This document shows positions 34,076-45,713 of a stretch of DNA of 64,000 nt, in pieces. The stretch's first letter is position 1. Each line of letters opens with the position of its first letter. The notes below the pieces were generated by a model. That model ran no database searches. It saw nothing but the letters and a program-made list of their open reading frames with translations, and was not told the origin of the DNA. Source of the DNA: Melastoma dodecandrum (Eukaryota; Streptophyta; Magnoliopsida; Myrtales; Melastomataceae); NCBI GenBank assembly GCA_029817715.1, contig JARUPY010000190.1, forward strand, positions 1,426,001 through 1,490,000. Direction: 5' to 3'. The position numbers and the translations under genes are program-made.

Positions 34076-34462
34076 TTTGGTAACCTATAAAGCTGAACTA
34101 GTCGTAGATATAGACGTCGTGGAGTATATAAAGGGGCAACCTCTAATATGCGACGGACAATCTACGCGTGTTCTTGGCAGATAACGGATAACAATGTGGT
34201 GAGTAATCACAGCATACACCTCGTAACAGCACTTGAGGAAAGCCGAAGAAGACTTCGGTATCAAGGTAAAGGAATACCTTCAAATAAGCTAATTGAAGCC
34301 ATCAATTGTAGAAAATTGCAGCAAGGGATACCATCATAAGCAACTCCTTTGAAATCAAATAAACAAGTGAAGAAAACCCGCTTGGTAGTAATCATATTCT
34401 TCAGTTTTTTGCACATAACCTATATATGGTATCTATGAATGCTTGGCAATTGGGTCCTACTC

Positions 34463-37400
34463 TTACCAAAACTTTGACCGAACACCATAAAAATCGAGAG
34501 TACCGGCAATGACCGATAATAAATACAAGTAGGCAGACAAAATGAGAAGGGCAGTAGAGTTCGATGCAAACAAGGTGTCAAAGGACAAGTTAACTACGCC
34601 AGTCAGCACGTTCGCCTGTAGAAAAACAATACCAGAAGTTTTAGGAGGAGAAATCTCGAGGTGGAGAAAATTGCATCATGGTACAAAAGTTTGAAAAATC
34701 CGTACCACGAGAAATGAAGCAAGTAAATTTCGGTTGAAAGCATCTTCGAGGATTGAACTGCTGCTTCCCGGAACATAATCTGAGAGCATGAGGATGGCCA
34801 GCCACTGGGTGGATTCCAGAAAAAAAGGAAGATGTGAATGTGAATCCAGTTTAACGAAATATCCAACAAAGAAACAAAATGCATCACTCCAGTTGCACAT
34901 TATGCCAGCTTCAACTTCCCAGAAGGATTTGTATGTGCAGCAGAATGAAACAGAACTTTTTGAGAAGGATATTTATTTATCTAAATTTTCTCTGCAAACT
35001 AATTGGAGCAACAGAACAAGAAATCACCTGAAGATTTACCGCCACAACAAGGGTGACATAAGACAAGTTGCACTACAAGAAAATCAACACGCCAACTTTA
35101 TGAGATACAACCAAAGAGAAAACCGGCAATAATTCATATGTCAAAGAGACTGTACCATTCTGCGCGACACACTTTCAACATGTTGATTCAAGAGAATCGC
35201 CAATAACCTGGAATCAAGCATTACCAAAAATGTTTTATTTTGATTCATGGCTAGAAGCGTCGTTAAGATCACAAAAGCTGGCAAACAAATACCAGAAAAG
35301 AACTGCAAAAGTCCAGACTTTTCTTCTTGTCCATGCCTTTCTTTGGATATTTGAAGAAGACCGATCTTTGAAGAAAAGGTAGTTGCCTAAATTAACTCCA
35401 AGTAGATACATACCCCAATATCCTGAAAGAAAAGTCATTCATTACACTGATTGATCTTAAGATGGAACTGGACCGGGTCAAATGTGCGAGTTAATGCTAC
35501 TTCAGAGAGAAAAATAGACCGTATATCTAAAGACGCTAGTGCTTTTCTTCACTAGTGGTGTCACAAAAGAACAATGGACTCTACCTAATATGCTGAATAC
35601 ACCTTCCTTATTCTGGCTAATAATGCTGGATCCTCTGTCGCTTGAAACCAGATAAGTGTTCAATCCATTGTTCAGGCTGAATTGGTAACCTGATGATTTG
35701 AAGATGATTTGATTGGAGAAGGCAAATATAGAATTAGAATACGCAAGCACAAAATTCGACATAAGCACCCACCTACCAATATTAATGAACCTAGAATTCC
35801 ACAATACTGTGGCGGAACATTTATCAGAGAAGTGAGCACCGCAACAGCAGCAAGGGTGAAAAAGAAATTCCAGTGGACACCGTATTCCCCAACATGAACC
35901 TGTAACAAGCAAAAGAGACGGATTTTTAATGAATAACAGCAAAGGCGACTGAAAAGATTAATCACGCCATTCAAAACAAGGGAGAGTGATCCTTCAAGAT
36001 GGCCACTAAAATTCAATTCTTCAATTACATTAAAAACTAAGCATCTTCCTTGGCACCATAGAAGTGAGCTTATTGAAAGAAATTGACCAACACTGAAAAC
36101 TTGGAAGGTAGTTCAGATCACTTCATGAAATATAAAGAATTATGCAGTCCACCCTTGTTCCTATTTCAAAAAATGAGCTTGAAATCCTCCAGCTTATATG
36201 TTTCTTTAGTTAAACTTATGTTGTAGATTCCAAAATTCTGGTAAATGGAAGGGAATTCAACCTGATAGTCCACACCAGCTGTGGAAGCAAGGCGTCCAAA
36301 CCCTAGTAAAATGAGAGGGCCCGAAGTTGATAACGCAGACCGCAGATTCCTAACAAAACATCAAACAAATTGTTGTCATCGCCTCCATTCATAATGGCGT
36401 GGTATACTGACTCACTTGCCACTTATCTTACTTAGTAGTAACCAGAAATGAAATTCAAACAAATTGAACACTCTTTATTGAAGTTTTCATCCAAAAACTG
36501 AAAACTCAAATGCTATAGCAAGGGATGAGATGCACTCACAAGGTAGAAGCATGTCTGGCTTGCCGAGAAACGAAAGCATTGGCTAGCACGAATGAGCCGA
36601 CACCAAGATCCATCTATTAAAGAAAGAGACATCATGAATTAGACAACACAATTACTACATGGCAGAAGATCCAAAATTGAAACAAAAAAGATCCAATGCA
36701 ATAATACAGTAAGAGGATATCTAACCAGGCTAGTGCCATAAGTTTCTGTTTTGGCATATCTTCTTGGAAATACTCTGAAATCAACAGCCAAGATACACAG
36801 GCACGTAATAACCATCTGTAGTAAACAACTTAGTCAGAGGTGATGCATTACCAACACTGAGTATGCAAGAGTAAAATTAGAGGACTTAAAACAGAGGACA
36901 GAATTCCCTGAGCATACCAGACAGACTCGGTAAAGGGACACATCCATCCTCAAAGTATCCAAAGTCGCTTTTGACGGGACAGAAGATCCTGATCTGCATT
37001 TAAGAGCATAAGATCATACGAGCCATACAATGGGAAAGCGTAGAATGGATATGGAAAGCATTAATCGGAAAATAACCATACAACGCTATTAATCAGCCTT
37101 ACCTTGTGATCACTATCAAAGAACCTAGAACAAACATCAATAGGAGGGCCGACAAGTGTATCCATTCGGCTAAAACCTGAGATGCAATTAAGTTACTTTC
37201 ATCATTGATGAAATCGGGGCTGAACTACAGAACATAACCTGTATGATCAACAATTGAGCTCTCGAAAAATCAGATAAAAGATTCTGATGTAACAATGTGG
37301 GAACAACCCCTAGACAAATAGAAATGGCAGATTTGCTATTTTACAAGGGAAATAACTAATAGCCAATAAAGTAGGGCCTCGAGCAAGTAACTGGAACTCA

Positions 37401-38677
37401 CTGTTAGAAATAGAAGAATAGGAAAGACGATGAGTAGGAAGTCCATGGTTAACGTTGCTATAAAGGATGTCCAGTTCCTTGAAGTGTCAAATTTGTCACT
37501 CTTTTTCGATAAAGCAACCTTGTAAGCAGGATCTGAGGAATCAAGAAATAAGAATCTATCAGAAGGGTGCAAAGAACCTATCATAATGTCGCTATGCAAG
37601 ATATATGAATGTTTAAATCGTTAAAGGGGCAACTGCAGTCAAATATGGGTGACTGACTGATCAGACTTCAAGGCAAGGTAGGAATAGAAAATATAAATTC
37701 TCATGGTATCCCGTTTTTTAATTCTACACCATCTAATAGAATGAGATTTCTATTAGATATTTCTCCCATGTTTTTTTGTGTGATAGCTCTCTGTGCATCT
37801 CACAGAAAGTAGAGAAGATAGGATCAGGATTTATAACAACGTGCCGAGAAACCATCTCACAGAAGCTAAACTTTCATATATTAGCAGTAAAGGTTCAGAT
37901 GCTAAATTTTTAAGCTTAATTTTCCCGATCACATTTCCAAAGACAAACATGTACACAATTTAATCAGAGGTAAGAAAGTAGCATTCTTGTCGATAAAACA
38001 AGACAGACGTGCAAAGAAAGTTATCCAGGTACGGAATATGTCAATACATGAGATGTATAACTAAACAACTTGCTGCACAAAGAAGAGCTATTTCAAAATC
38101 CCAAGCTAACTCATAAATTTTAGGGTGAGCACTGCAGCTGAACTCTGAACACATTCCACATAGTTAATATAGAAGCACGCTTCTGAACACGTGCTTGTTT
38201 CGAAACCCCGCTACCTTTCTCTGAAAAGACAACATAAGCCTACGAAGCTAGCAGACAGTGCAAAACACAATATTCACCGAAGTCGAGCGAAACGGCAGGA
38301 ATTACCATGGGATTTGTAGGAGCTGAACGAATGCCGCAACAGAATAACAACCTGCGAACCCCCCATCCCCACCCGACCCCCCAAGAAAGAACACTACCAT
38401 CACGAACCCACCAAAACACCCATCACCAGAATCCAAATCAAAGCGAACAAATGCAGGAATGGCGGGAACTTTTTACCGGGAAGATCGTCGAGAGGGCGGC
38501 GATCTCAAGCATCGAAGATCCGCTCAAGTTGCTAACGAACCTGCCCAACAATTGCTATATCAAAATGTGACAGATTTTGAGACGATTAGGGGTGGGAAGG
38601 GGGTTTCGTCGAATGAATGCATACTCTTCCTTGAGTTGCTTGTTTGGGTTGAAGGAATTCCTGCCGGTCGACTCCAT
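34463..38677 (-). CDS. PIGW: PIGW/GWT1 homologue, GPI inositol acyltransferase, 16 exons
   Basis: Exons (minus, 5' to 3'): 38677-38625, 38540-38477, 38351-38306, 37532-37402, 37176-37103, 36993-36918, 36815-36726, 36613-36540, 36349-36262, 35899-35773, 35689-35585, 35422-35293, 35207-35156, 35072-35028, 34804-34706, 34615-34463. All introns are GT-AG, all phases fit, and the total is 1407 bases (468 residues plus stop), the usual plant length. Landmarks: [20 protein letters not shown] at the start, [58 protein letters not shown], and [14 protein letters not shown] near the end. The family is a multi-span ER membrane enzyme that acylates the inositol of early GPI-anchor intermediates (family knowledge, as for At4g17910). 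The start is the only ATG giving the conserved [11 protein letters not shown] leader. No lesion was found. Confidence 0.96.
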
Positions 38678-39045
38678 TGAAGCCGAAGCTGAGCACTTCT
38701 CGTCTGCAATCCAGAAACCCTTGCGCCAATTTCTTTCCCTTTTCTAATGTTACAATTTCAACCTCGTCCTTGCAACATAACTCGGATAATGTTACACTTT
38801 GGATAACATTGCAACATTATCCTAAGCGTGACATAATGTTGAAAACCGACTTTAAATGGTCGATTTTTTTATATTATTAAAAAAATTTCAAAACTTAATA
38901 TTATATTTAACGAAATAATTTCTGAATTTGACACGTGGGTCGTCGACTTTGATTTGATTTTGAATTGATTATGAAATGAAACATGCCTTGGACAAAATCT
39001 TCATCGTTAAAATATGAACTCCGTTGATTCCGCATTTTGTCCACA
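38678..39045. promoter_or_regulatory. PIGW upstream region
   Basis: About 370 bases between the PIGW start codon and the next repeat. AT-rich, with repeated TAATGTTACA-like words near 38745-38835. The promoter must lie here or inside the repeat beyond. No specific motif can be assigned. Confidence 0.4.
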
Positions 39046-39049
39046 AGAG

Positions 39050-40440
39050 AAGACATTAACTAGAAAAGAACCAGATCTTGATATTTTTTTTAAAGTTGAC
39101 AAAATTGGTAATCGTACGAGTAAAATACTCACACAAGCATCAAATGAAACCATAATCACGAGATATTCTGGGTTGATCTCATACGGTAAATTATTTTACT
39201 ATCAATGCCAAAAAAAGGCATCCTTTTATTCTAAATCAAACCAAATAAACTGTCTGTTTGTTTTAAACGATTTTATTAAGCGTGTCCAACGCCAGTAAAA
39301 ACATCGATACAAGTTCGGCCAACTCTCGGATCGGGTCCAACGCCCGTAAAGGTTTTTCCGACTTAAACCATTTTTTAAACTTAAGTCGGTGGCGACTCTG
39401 TATGATTTATCTAGGTTAAACAACAACAACCTTTTTCTACGGAGCCATTTTGGATGTGCAACGGCGACACGAGCAGCTCATCAGGTCTTCTCGAGTCACC
39501 GGGTTATGTCCAATAACTCGAAGAGCTGTTTTTTAAACCCAATTGGAATAATCGATTGGCGTCCCTACCTTACCAAGATGAGAATCGCTCGATCTCGGGA
39601 CGTCACTTTTGGTGGTGGTGGCTTAGTATTGTTTTTTTGGAATGTTGTGATGACTTTGGTTAAGAGAGAGCGGTCTAGTTGTGTAAACGACGCCCTTGTA
39701 ATACCCAAACGGGGAGATGATGTCCTAAGTGGAATTAGTCGGGACTTCTCAATTAATATTTGATTAAAATAATCATTAAAGTGTCTTTTGGTATCCGACC
39801 CTCCCTTTGTTCACCATTCTCCCCATTTTTTACCTTTTCAAAGTTTGTGTGCCTACCATCTCGTGCTCGTTCGACTTTTCTGGATTTGACTCGTTTATCA
39901 TCGTACTCGTACTAATTAGACTGGCTATTTCCCCAGTCTTAATATCATCGTACTCGTTGAATATTTTTCAGAACTTCTTACTTGATATAGAATTCGAAAA
40001 TTTAATTTGAATCGTGGTCGAATATTTTAAATCCTGCGGAAACAGAAATAGCCAAACACGCATGACGATCTAAGCAATTTAGGCTAACAGCTAAGTTAAT
40101 GAAGTCGTTCCCGATAATACAACAAAATACACCTCTCGCAAATCTACTCAATCAACTTTGGGAAGTCTCCAAAAATAGCTTCATTTCAGGTAACTTTTTT
40201 TTGCAATGTAAGCCAAATATGTAGTTTAGAGATAAAAAAACACACTCCCTACCCTCGTTGGACACAATCAACGAACCAACAAACATACACAGAGAATTAT
40301 ATGGAATTACAGTTGTTTCGCATACTATGATTTCGAGTTTTTAAATCCTCGAAATATAGTCCTTAAGTCGAGTTTTGAAACCGCGACTTGACTACTATAT
40401 TTCGGATATTTAAAAACTTGAAATCGTAGTTATAGAAAAG
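39050..40440 (-). repeat. LTR-type repeat, copy at 39-40 kb
   Basis: Matches 62590-63720 over nearly its whole length and 57555-58300 in part. It contains the inverted form of the GAGTCGCCACCGACTT block (39360-39410) and, at the right end, a hairpin at 40325-40429. The 62-kb copy lacks part of the middle (around 39440-39710). No gene recognised. Confidence 0.8.
40325..40429. repeat. Conserved imperfect hairpin
   Basis: Two ~50-base arms (CTATGATTTCGAG... and ...CTTGAAATCGTAG) pair with few mismatches. A second copy lies at 63611-63715 in the related repeat. Confidence 0.85.
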
Positions 40441-40444
40441 GTTT

Positions 40445-42060
40445 TTGTATTATATTTTTCATATATTACTAAGTGATACCTATGAATGTATAAAGTTAAT
40501 CGTACATGAAATTCGTCAGTTGTATTAAATAGTACAAAAGTGAACGAGATTATCCGTTCAGGTAAGTTTAGTCATGTCCCAATGTCTCGTAACAAGATCT
40601 ATATCTCAATGTTCATGTCGACGCGTAAATCTTCGTGCTCTCCTTCATTGCTCCTTTCTTTTCGTGTCCACCTAGTTGGTACTTCAATGCCTGCCTTATC
40701 ACCTCAGGTTATCGGTAAAAGAAGTATCGTTCCAGCTCAGATATCACAAAATAAAAAACTAATCAATGCTTCATTTCTTTGCATAGGCTTTTACTGGGGC
40801 AACGGGCATTCGTCGTCAGGTAACCAGTAAAGAATCATCGTTCCAAGTTTAAAATTTCTCACATTGAACTTGATTCTACATCCTCTGTTTCCCTACAGGG
40901 CATCAAGTCGAGGCGAAGATCATAGGCAAAATTATCATTTCATAAAAAATGTGTCATGTTCATTTGTTATGCATTTTCACTAAATGATTTTGTTCAAAAA
41001 TTTGAAATACTTTCCCTAGCGGAACACTTGTGTGCTAGAGATAGAAAGGCGAGCCTATCACCAAACACACACCCTTTTCGAGAGTTGAGTGCAAACACTT
41101 GTGAGAAATTTAGGCATGATAGCATCGGTGTGGGAAGGAAATCCCTTTGACGAAAAATGCTCTAGCTAGGACGACATCGAGCATTCGTTCTTATCCTCAA
41201 ACACATTACCATTGCTAGCCATTCCTCGCCAAAGTGGAGATTTTTTGAAACACAATTTCCCTTTCAAGTCAAAGAGTCGCCTCACATCAAGGTAAAGTTC
41301 AAGTTGTCTAGACGTTCGAATGGAACTCGGATGTAGATGCGTCACTTCCTCAAGTTTGAGTACATCCCTAATGGATCTCGCAAGTCGACACAATACTCTA
41401 CCATCTTTCAACCATTTCATCCATGAACAATTTCAGGGAACAGAGTCCGTTGAATATTTTAAAAGAATGAAAATGAAAATGAGACAAGGGCAAACAAGCA
41501 AAAAAAAAAAAAAAGAAAGAAAGCCCTTTAATATCATTCAAAGAAAAAGAAAATTTAGACACCAGGGCCAAAATACGATCGCAAAAGCAAAGTGTCAGCA
41601 AAAAAAGGTGAGCAAGCCACATTGGGAGAACCACACTTAAAGGTGACATACGGTCTTACACCAAGCCTACATTACAACCAGAATAAAGTCTCCTTTGACT
41701 AGCCCTTGAGCATTCATTTCAAAAGAATCGAACTTCCGACTCTGATAGCATAGAAACATATTTGAGTGAGCCTCAAGAGATGTAAGAAGGACCTTTCTTT
41801 ATTCTCTATCGCATGAGTGTTTCCATTATTGAAAAAAGAAAAAAAAAACGAAGTATTTATGCATGCATATAGAGCATCTTGCCTTCATATCATCCACAGT
41901 CAGAAATTCAGCAACTACACAAGGGAGATGCAAACAATCACAATCATACTTCATGATTTCAAAACTCAAGCCTTCATGCTAAGGTATGATACTCTTCACT
42001 ACAGTTAATCACTCTTGTTGTGTGATAGTACTTCAAAGTCAAGTTATCCATTTATTAATT
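40445..42060. other. Repeat-derived and unrecognised sequence
   Basis: 40445-40690 matches 61935-62160 (AACAAGATCTACATCTCAAT-type run). The rest has no recognisable gene; short frames at 41166-41420 and 41320-41640 carry no domain. Confidence 0.5.
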
Positions 42061-42065
42061 TTATT

Positions 42066-42960
42066 CGGTAGAGCGCGAACAAACGCAATACAATCCGGCT
42101 AAGCGTTTAGGAACAAACGCAAAGCCACTCGACCGAGCGTTTACTAACAAACGCAACGTCATTTCAAGATGGTTAAGCATTTACTGACAAATGCGACACA
42201 ATTCGGTAGAACGCGAACAAACGCAATACCATCTGGCTAAGCGTTTAGGAACAAACGCGACGCCACTCGACCGAGTGTTTACTAACAAACGCAACGTCAT
42301 TTCAAGTTGGTTAAGCATTTACCGACAAATGCGACACCATTCGGTAGAGCGTGAACAAACACAATACCATCCGGCTAAGCGTTTATGAACAAACGCGACG
42401 CCAGTCGACCGAGCGTTTACTAACAAACGCAACGTCATTTCAAGTTGATTAAGCATTTACTGACAAATGCGACACCATTCGGTAGAGCGCGAACAAACGC
42501 AATACCATCTGGCTAAGCGTTTAGGAACAAACGCGACGCCACCCGACCGAGCGTTTACTAATAAACGCAACGTCATTTCAAGTTGGTTAAGCATTTACTG
42601 ACAAATGCGACACCATTCGGTAAAGCACGAACAAACGCGATACCATCTGGTAAAACGTTTATTAACAAACGTTATACCACTTCCAGTTGGCTAAGCGTTT
42701 ACGAATAAACGTGACGCCATTCGATTGAGCGTTTACAAACAAACGCTACGTAACATTCTTTTCGGTTAAGCGTTCGTACAAACGTGACACCACATTCTTC
42801 CTGGTTAAGCGTTCGTACAAACTCGACACCATTTTCAATTTTCTGGGTTAAACGTTCGTACAAACGCTACACCTCTTTTCACCAGCTTTTAGTTATGCAT
42901 TTTCTAACAAGTGCGACGGCATTTCTAGTCAAGCATTTCTTAACAAACGCGACCCTAGCT
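42066..42960. repeat. Higher-order tandem repeat, 138-bp unit
   Basis: CGGTA(G/A)A words recur at 42066, 42204, 42342, 42480 and 42618, exactly 138 bases apart. Each unit is four related ~30-38-base monomers, most built around GCGTTTA...AACAAACGC, a small inverted repeat. The array decays after about 42760 into irregular monomers. No gene. Confidence 0.95.
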
Positions 42961-43034
42961 ATCCTTCCAATAAATTGGGTTCTTAATAATTCTTTGTTCG
43001 AAAATTTTACCAAACTTCCTTACAAAGAGAGGCA

Positions 43035-43230
43035 ACAGTCATAACACAATTTTTTTTCTACAAAAATCACAAAAAACACAAAAAAATTGAAAATCTTCAT
43101 AAAACGCTAAAAATATTACAAGTCTCTCAAAAATCAATAAAAATCCATAAAATCGAGAAAATCGGGTAATTTCGTTTCACGTTATTTCGTATTGTTATAT
43201 CAACAATTGTTCGTTGTCTCTTTCTTTCGT
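43035..43230 (-). repeat. AT-rich LTR-like segment, inverted partner of 7400-7655
   Basis: The reverse complement gives TTTTTGTGATTTTTGTAGAAA and TTGTGTTATGAC, as at 7610-7655. Together with 45000-45250 it brackets the captured gene fragments. Confidence 0.6.
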
Positions 43231-43293
43231 TGTTTTGTTGGCAGTTAAGCGTTCCGGGAATTCTGAAGAATAGCTCTGCACGTACTGATCAAG

Positions 43294-43497
43294 ATGGCGA
43301 GCCCCCACCACCACATCTTCATGTCGATGATATTGTTCTCGCTTGCTGTTTCGGCTGTCGCAGCCTCGCCCCCGACCGCCGTATTTGCCTTCGGGGATTC
43401 CATCCTTGACCCCAGCAGCAACAACGGCCGTGACACCGTCAACCGAGCCGACCATACCCTTACGGCATTGACTTCCCCGCAAGACCCACAAGGAAAA
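43294..43497 (+). pseudogene. GDSL esterase/lipase first-exon fragment
   Basis: It begins with an ATG and a hydrophobic signal-peptide-like stretch (IFMSMILFSLAVSAVAA), then PPTAVFAFGDSILDPSSNN, block I of plant GDSL hydrolases with the nucleophile serine in GDS. NGRDTVNRADHT follows; the next conserved part (YGIDFP) reads in a shifted frame from about 43456. The GNNN normally after the GDS block is altered to SSNN. Catalytic Asp and His blocks are absent. Next to it starts a TOL fragment on the same strand. Confidence 0.85.
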
Positions 43498-43522
43498 AAA
43501 AAGAGAGTCGAGGGAGGAGACG

Positions 43523-44452
43523 ATGATGATGATGTCATCCCCATCGGCGACGGTCAGGGTCGAGAAGGCCACCAGCGATCTCCTCATCCACCCTGATTGG
43601 GCCCTCAACATGGATATCTGCGATTACGCCAATTTTTATCCTGGTCAGGCCAGGGATATCTTACAAGCAGTGAAGAAACGGTTGCAGCATAAGAACCCCA
43701 AAGTTCAGTTCCTCGCTTTAACGCTTTTGGAGACAATGGTGAAGAACTGTGGTGACTACGTCCATCATCAAATTGCCGAGAGAAATATCCTCGGTGAGAA
43801 AAAACCTTGGTCTTACTGGATTCGTGGCAAGAAGCCTTTGATTGTCCTGGAGGGAAGTATCCATAGTATTTTTACACTTACGAGGAACTTCGGCGTTCTG
43901 GTGTTATATTTCCTCGGCAAACACCTGATGCGGCTCCTATATTTACTCCAACTCCTACACATCCCACCTTGAGGCATGACCAGGCTGGATATGGTATGCC
44001 TAGCAATTCATCACTTAGACTGGATGAAGCGATGGCGATTGATACAGAATCATTGAACTCGTCAACCATTGATTCCATGAAAAGCGTACTGGAGTTCTTG
44101 AGTGACATGTTGCAACTGCGAAAGGAGGATAGAAGAAATGAATACGAAAGCAACAGCAGCGATAGCAGCAGCGGCAACAGCAACAGCAATATCACAGCCC
44201 TTTCAAGTTGCATCTTCTTCACAGAGTGGTCATGAACAATATGACACGAAGTGCATGTTATTTGAAGATCAAACTACGGGAACAGGACCTTCTGCGGCAA
44301 AGCCCAACAACAATCCATTGCCCTCAGAGAGCTCGAAACTGGATCCCGCCAACAAAACAGATCAGCTGAACCAGTTGACTTCGCTGTCTCCTAGCGCCCC
44401 GGGGGAAAATATTGTCATGGAGCAGCTCGGTCAGTCCAACCAGATGAACTAG
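43523..44452 (+). pseudogene. TOM1-like (TOL) VHS-domain gene fragment
   Basis: The frame from 43523 encodes most of a VHS domain: EKATSDLLIHPDWALNMDIC, KNPKVQFLALTLLETMVKNC, then RNIL. Next, LVLLDSWQEAF and PGGKYP follow in another frame without the usual ~20 residues between. A TAG replaces the glutamine in KYPQY. The segment then continues RSGVIFPRQTPDAAPIFTP, AGYGMPSNSS and SVLEFLSDMLQ. The GAT domain is missing. A CAG-rich low-complexity stretch and a frame to 44452 (ending SNQMN) may be the tail. TOL proteins are ubiquitin receptors in endosomal sorting; this copy cannot make one. Confidence 0.85.
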
Positions 44453-44459
44453 ACAGTGG

Positions 44460-44995
44460 TTGTTAACAAAAGTTCATTCTCAGCCCAGTTGCAGTTGGCA
44501 TTTCATCCTCAACCTTGTCTGTTGCCTCAGCCAGATTTGCATTCTGTGCAAGGGACTTCTCCATTCCTGAGCATGGATGAGTATTTATCATGCTCATCGT
44601 CAATTTCCTATTTCAACGTTTTATTTAACATTTTTATAATGGTCCTCAAAGCTTGGTTGTGTAGTCCGTGACATACCTTGGTAAAGTGCACCCGTATCAA
44701 ATTCATTTTAATGCTTTTATAATGATGCTGGCAATGTGTCTCGACAGAGTAAAATACGATGCATTGATGAAATCTTACTATTTAACTCATTTCATGGTTG
44801 TAAATTATTAATCCACGTTGCACATGATTAATGATTTATTGATTATGCACTTTTATTAAAAATTGCATTCCTTCGGAGTCTTAGATTATTGACATTCTTC
44901 GAACAATTTACTTCGTTGTTTTGATTTTTATGCAGGCATCTCAGGGACGTGCCTTGCGGACAATCAAGGCACGCACCACATTCGATGCGTTCAAG
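44460..44995. other. No gene recognised
   Basis: AT-rich stretch between the TOL fragment and the inverted LTR-like segment; 44456-44671 is open but has no recognisable content. Confidence 0.3.
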
Positions 44996-44999
44996 AAAA

Positions 45000-45250
45000 C
45001 GAAATATTCGAGGGATTATTTGAATTCTCGAAAATCAAGATCATCTGAAGACGGCATCACCATAAACCTATTCTAAAAACGGCACCATGAGATAAATGCT
45101 AACGGGAGCGTTCTCTGGAGCGAGCAATGGTACAACGCCCGGTTCTTCATTGAATTTATTTTTTGGCTTAGAAATTGTTAAGGGCATTAACAACTTCAAA
45201 AGAACAAAACATATGCTTTGCCCTAAAATATCATACTTAAAAATGTGATT
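45000..45250 (-). repeat. Inverted partner of 6240-6525
   Basis: Aligns in reverse with 6240-6525 (see that entry). It ends just before NLR-upstream similarity begins. Confidence 0.85.
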
Positions 45251-45277
45251 TTGGACTTCGTAAACTTCACGCGACTG

Positions 45278-45713
45278 GCCTCTCCATGGAAGCCCGAACG
45301 GCGACTGAAGGGAGTGTTGGGCTGTGCCATTACGAGGATCCCATGCCGGGAAGCATAAAGGGTGCCAAGATGGAGGAGCTGCGACTGCAGAACGCATAGG
45401 GGAATAACAAAGCCGAAGTGAAGGGGGGGGGGGCACCAAATGGCTATATCCAGGGGTGGCAACAGATGGGGACGAGGAAAGCGAAGTGGAAGATGATACT
45501 AAAAAGGGTGGGAAAGAGGAAGGAAGGAAAGACAGAGGGGGAAGGACAAGTGATCCATCCAGTCCTCTGTTATTATTCGATTGAATCGGATATGTTTTGT
45601 GTGGTTCTCCTTTTTTTCTTCTTTCTAAAAACAACAGTCTTCTTCTTATTTAAAATCAATTATCCACCCCCCTCCTCTGCTCTTCATCCCACCCAACTGA
45701 GCCGACCGGAGAA
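45278..45713 (+). promoter_or_regulatory. Upstream region of the intact NLR
   Basis: Shared with 8467-9149 but shorter. A TTATTTAAAA box at about 45648 lies ~65 bases before the ATG and could serve as TATA element. The segment CCACCCAACTGAGCCGACCG before the ATG is conserved in both copies. Regulatory role is inferred. Confidence 0.55.

Noticed and set aside
35502..36016. Two separate minus-strand frames as membrane-protein genes
   Set aside because: They are PIGW exons 10 and 11 read through introns.
42066..42960. CRISPR-like array
   Set aside because: No unique spacers; the units are contiguous tandem copies in a plant genome.
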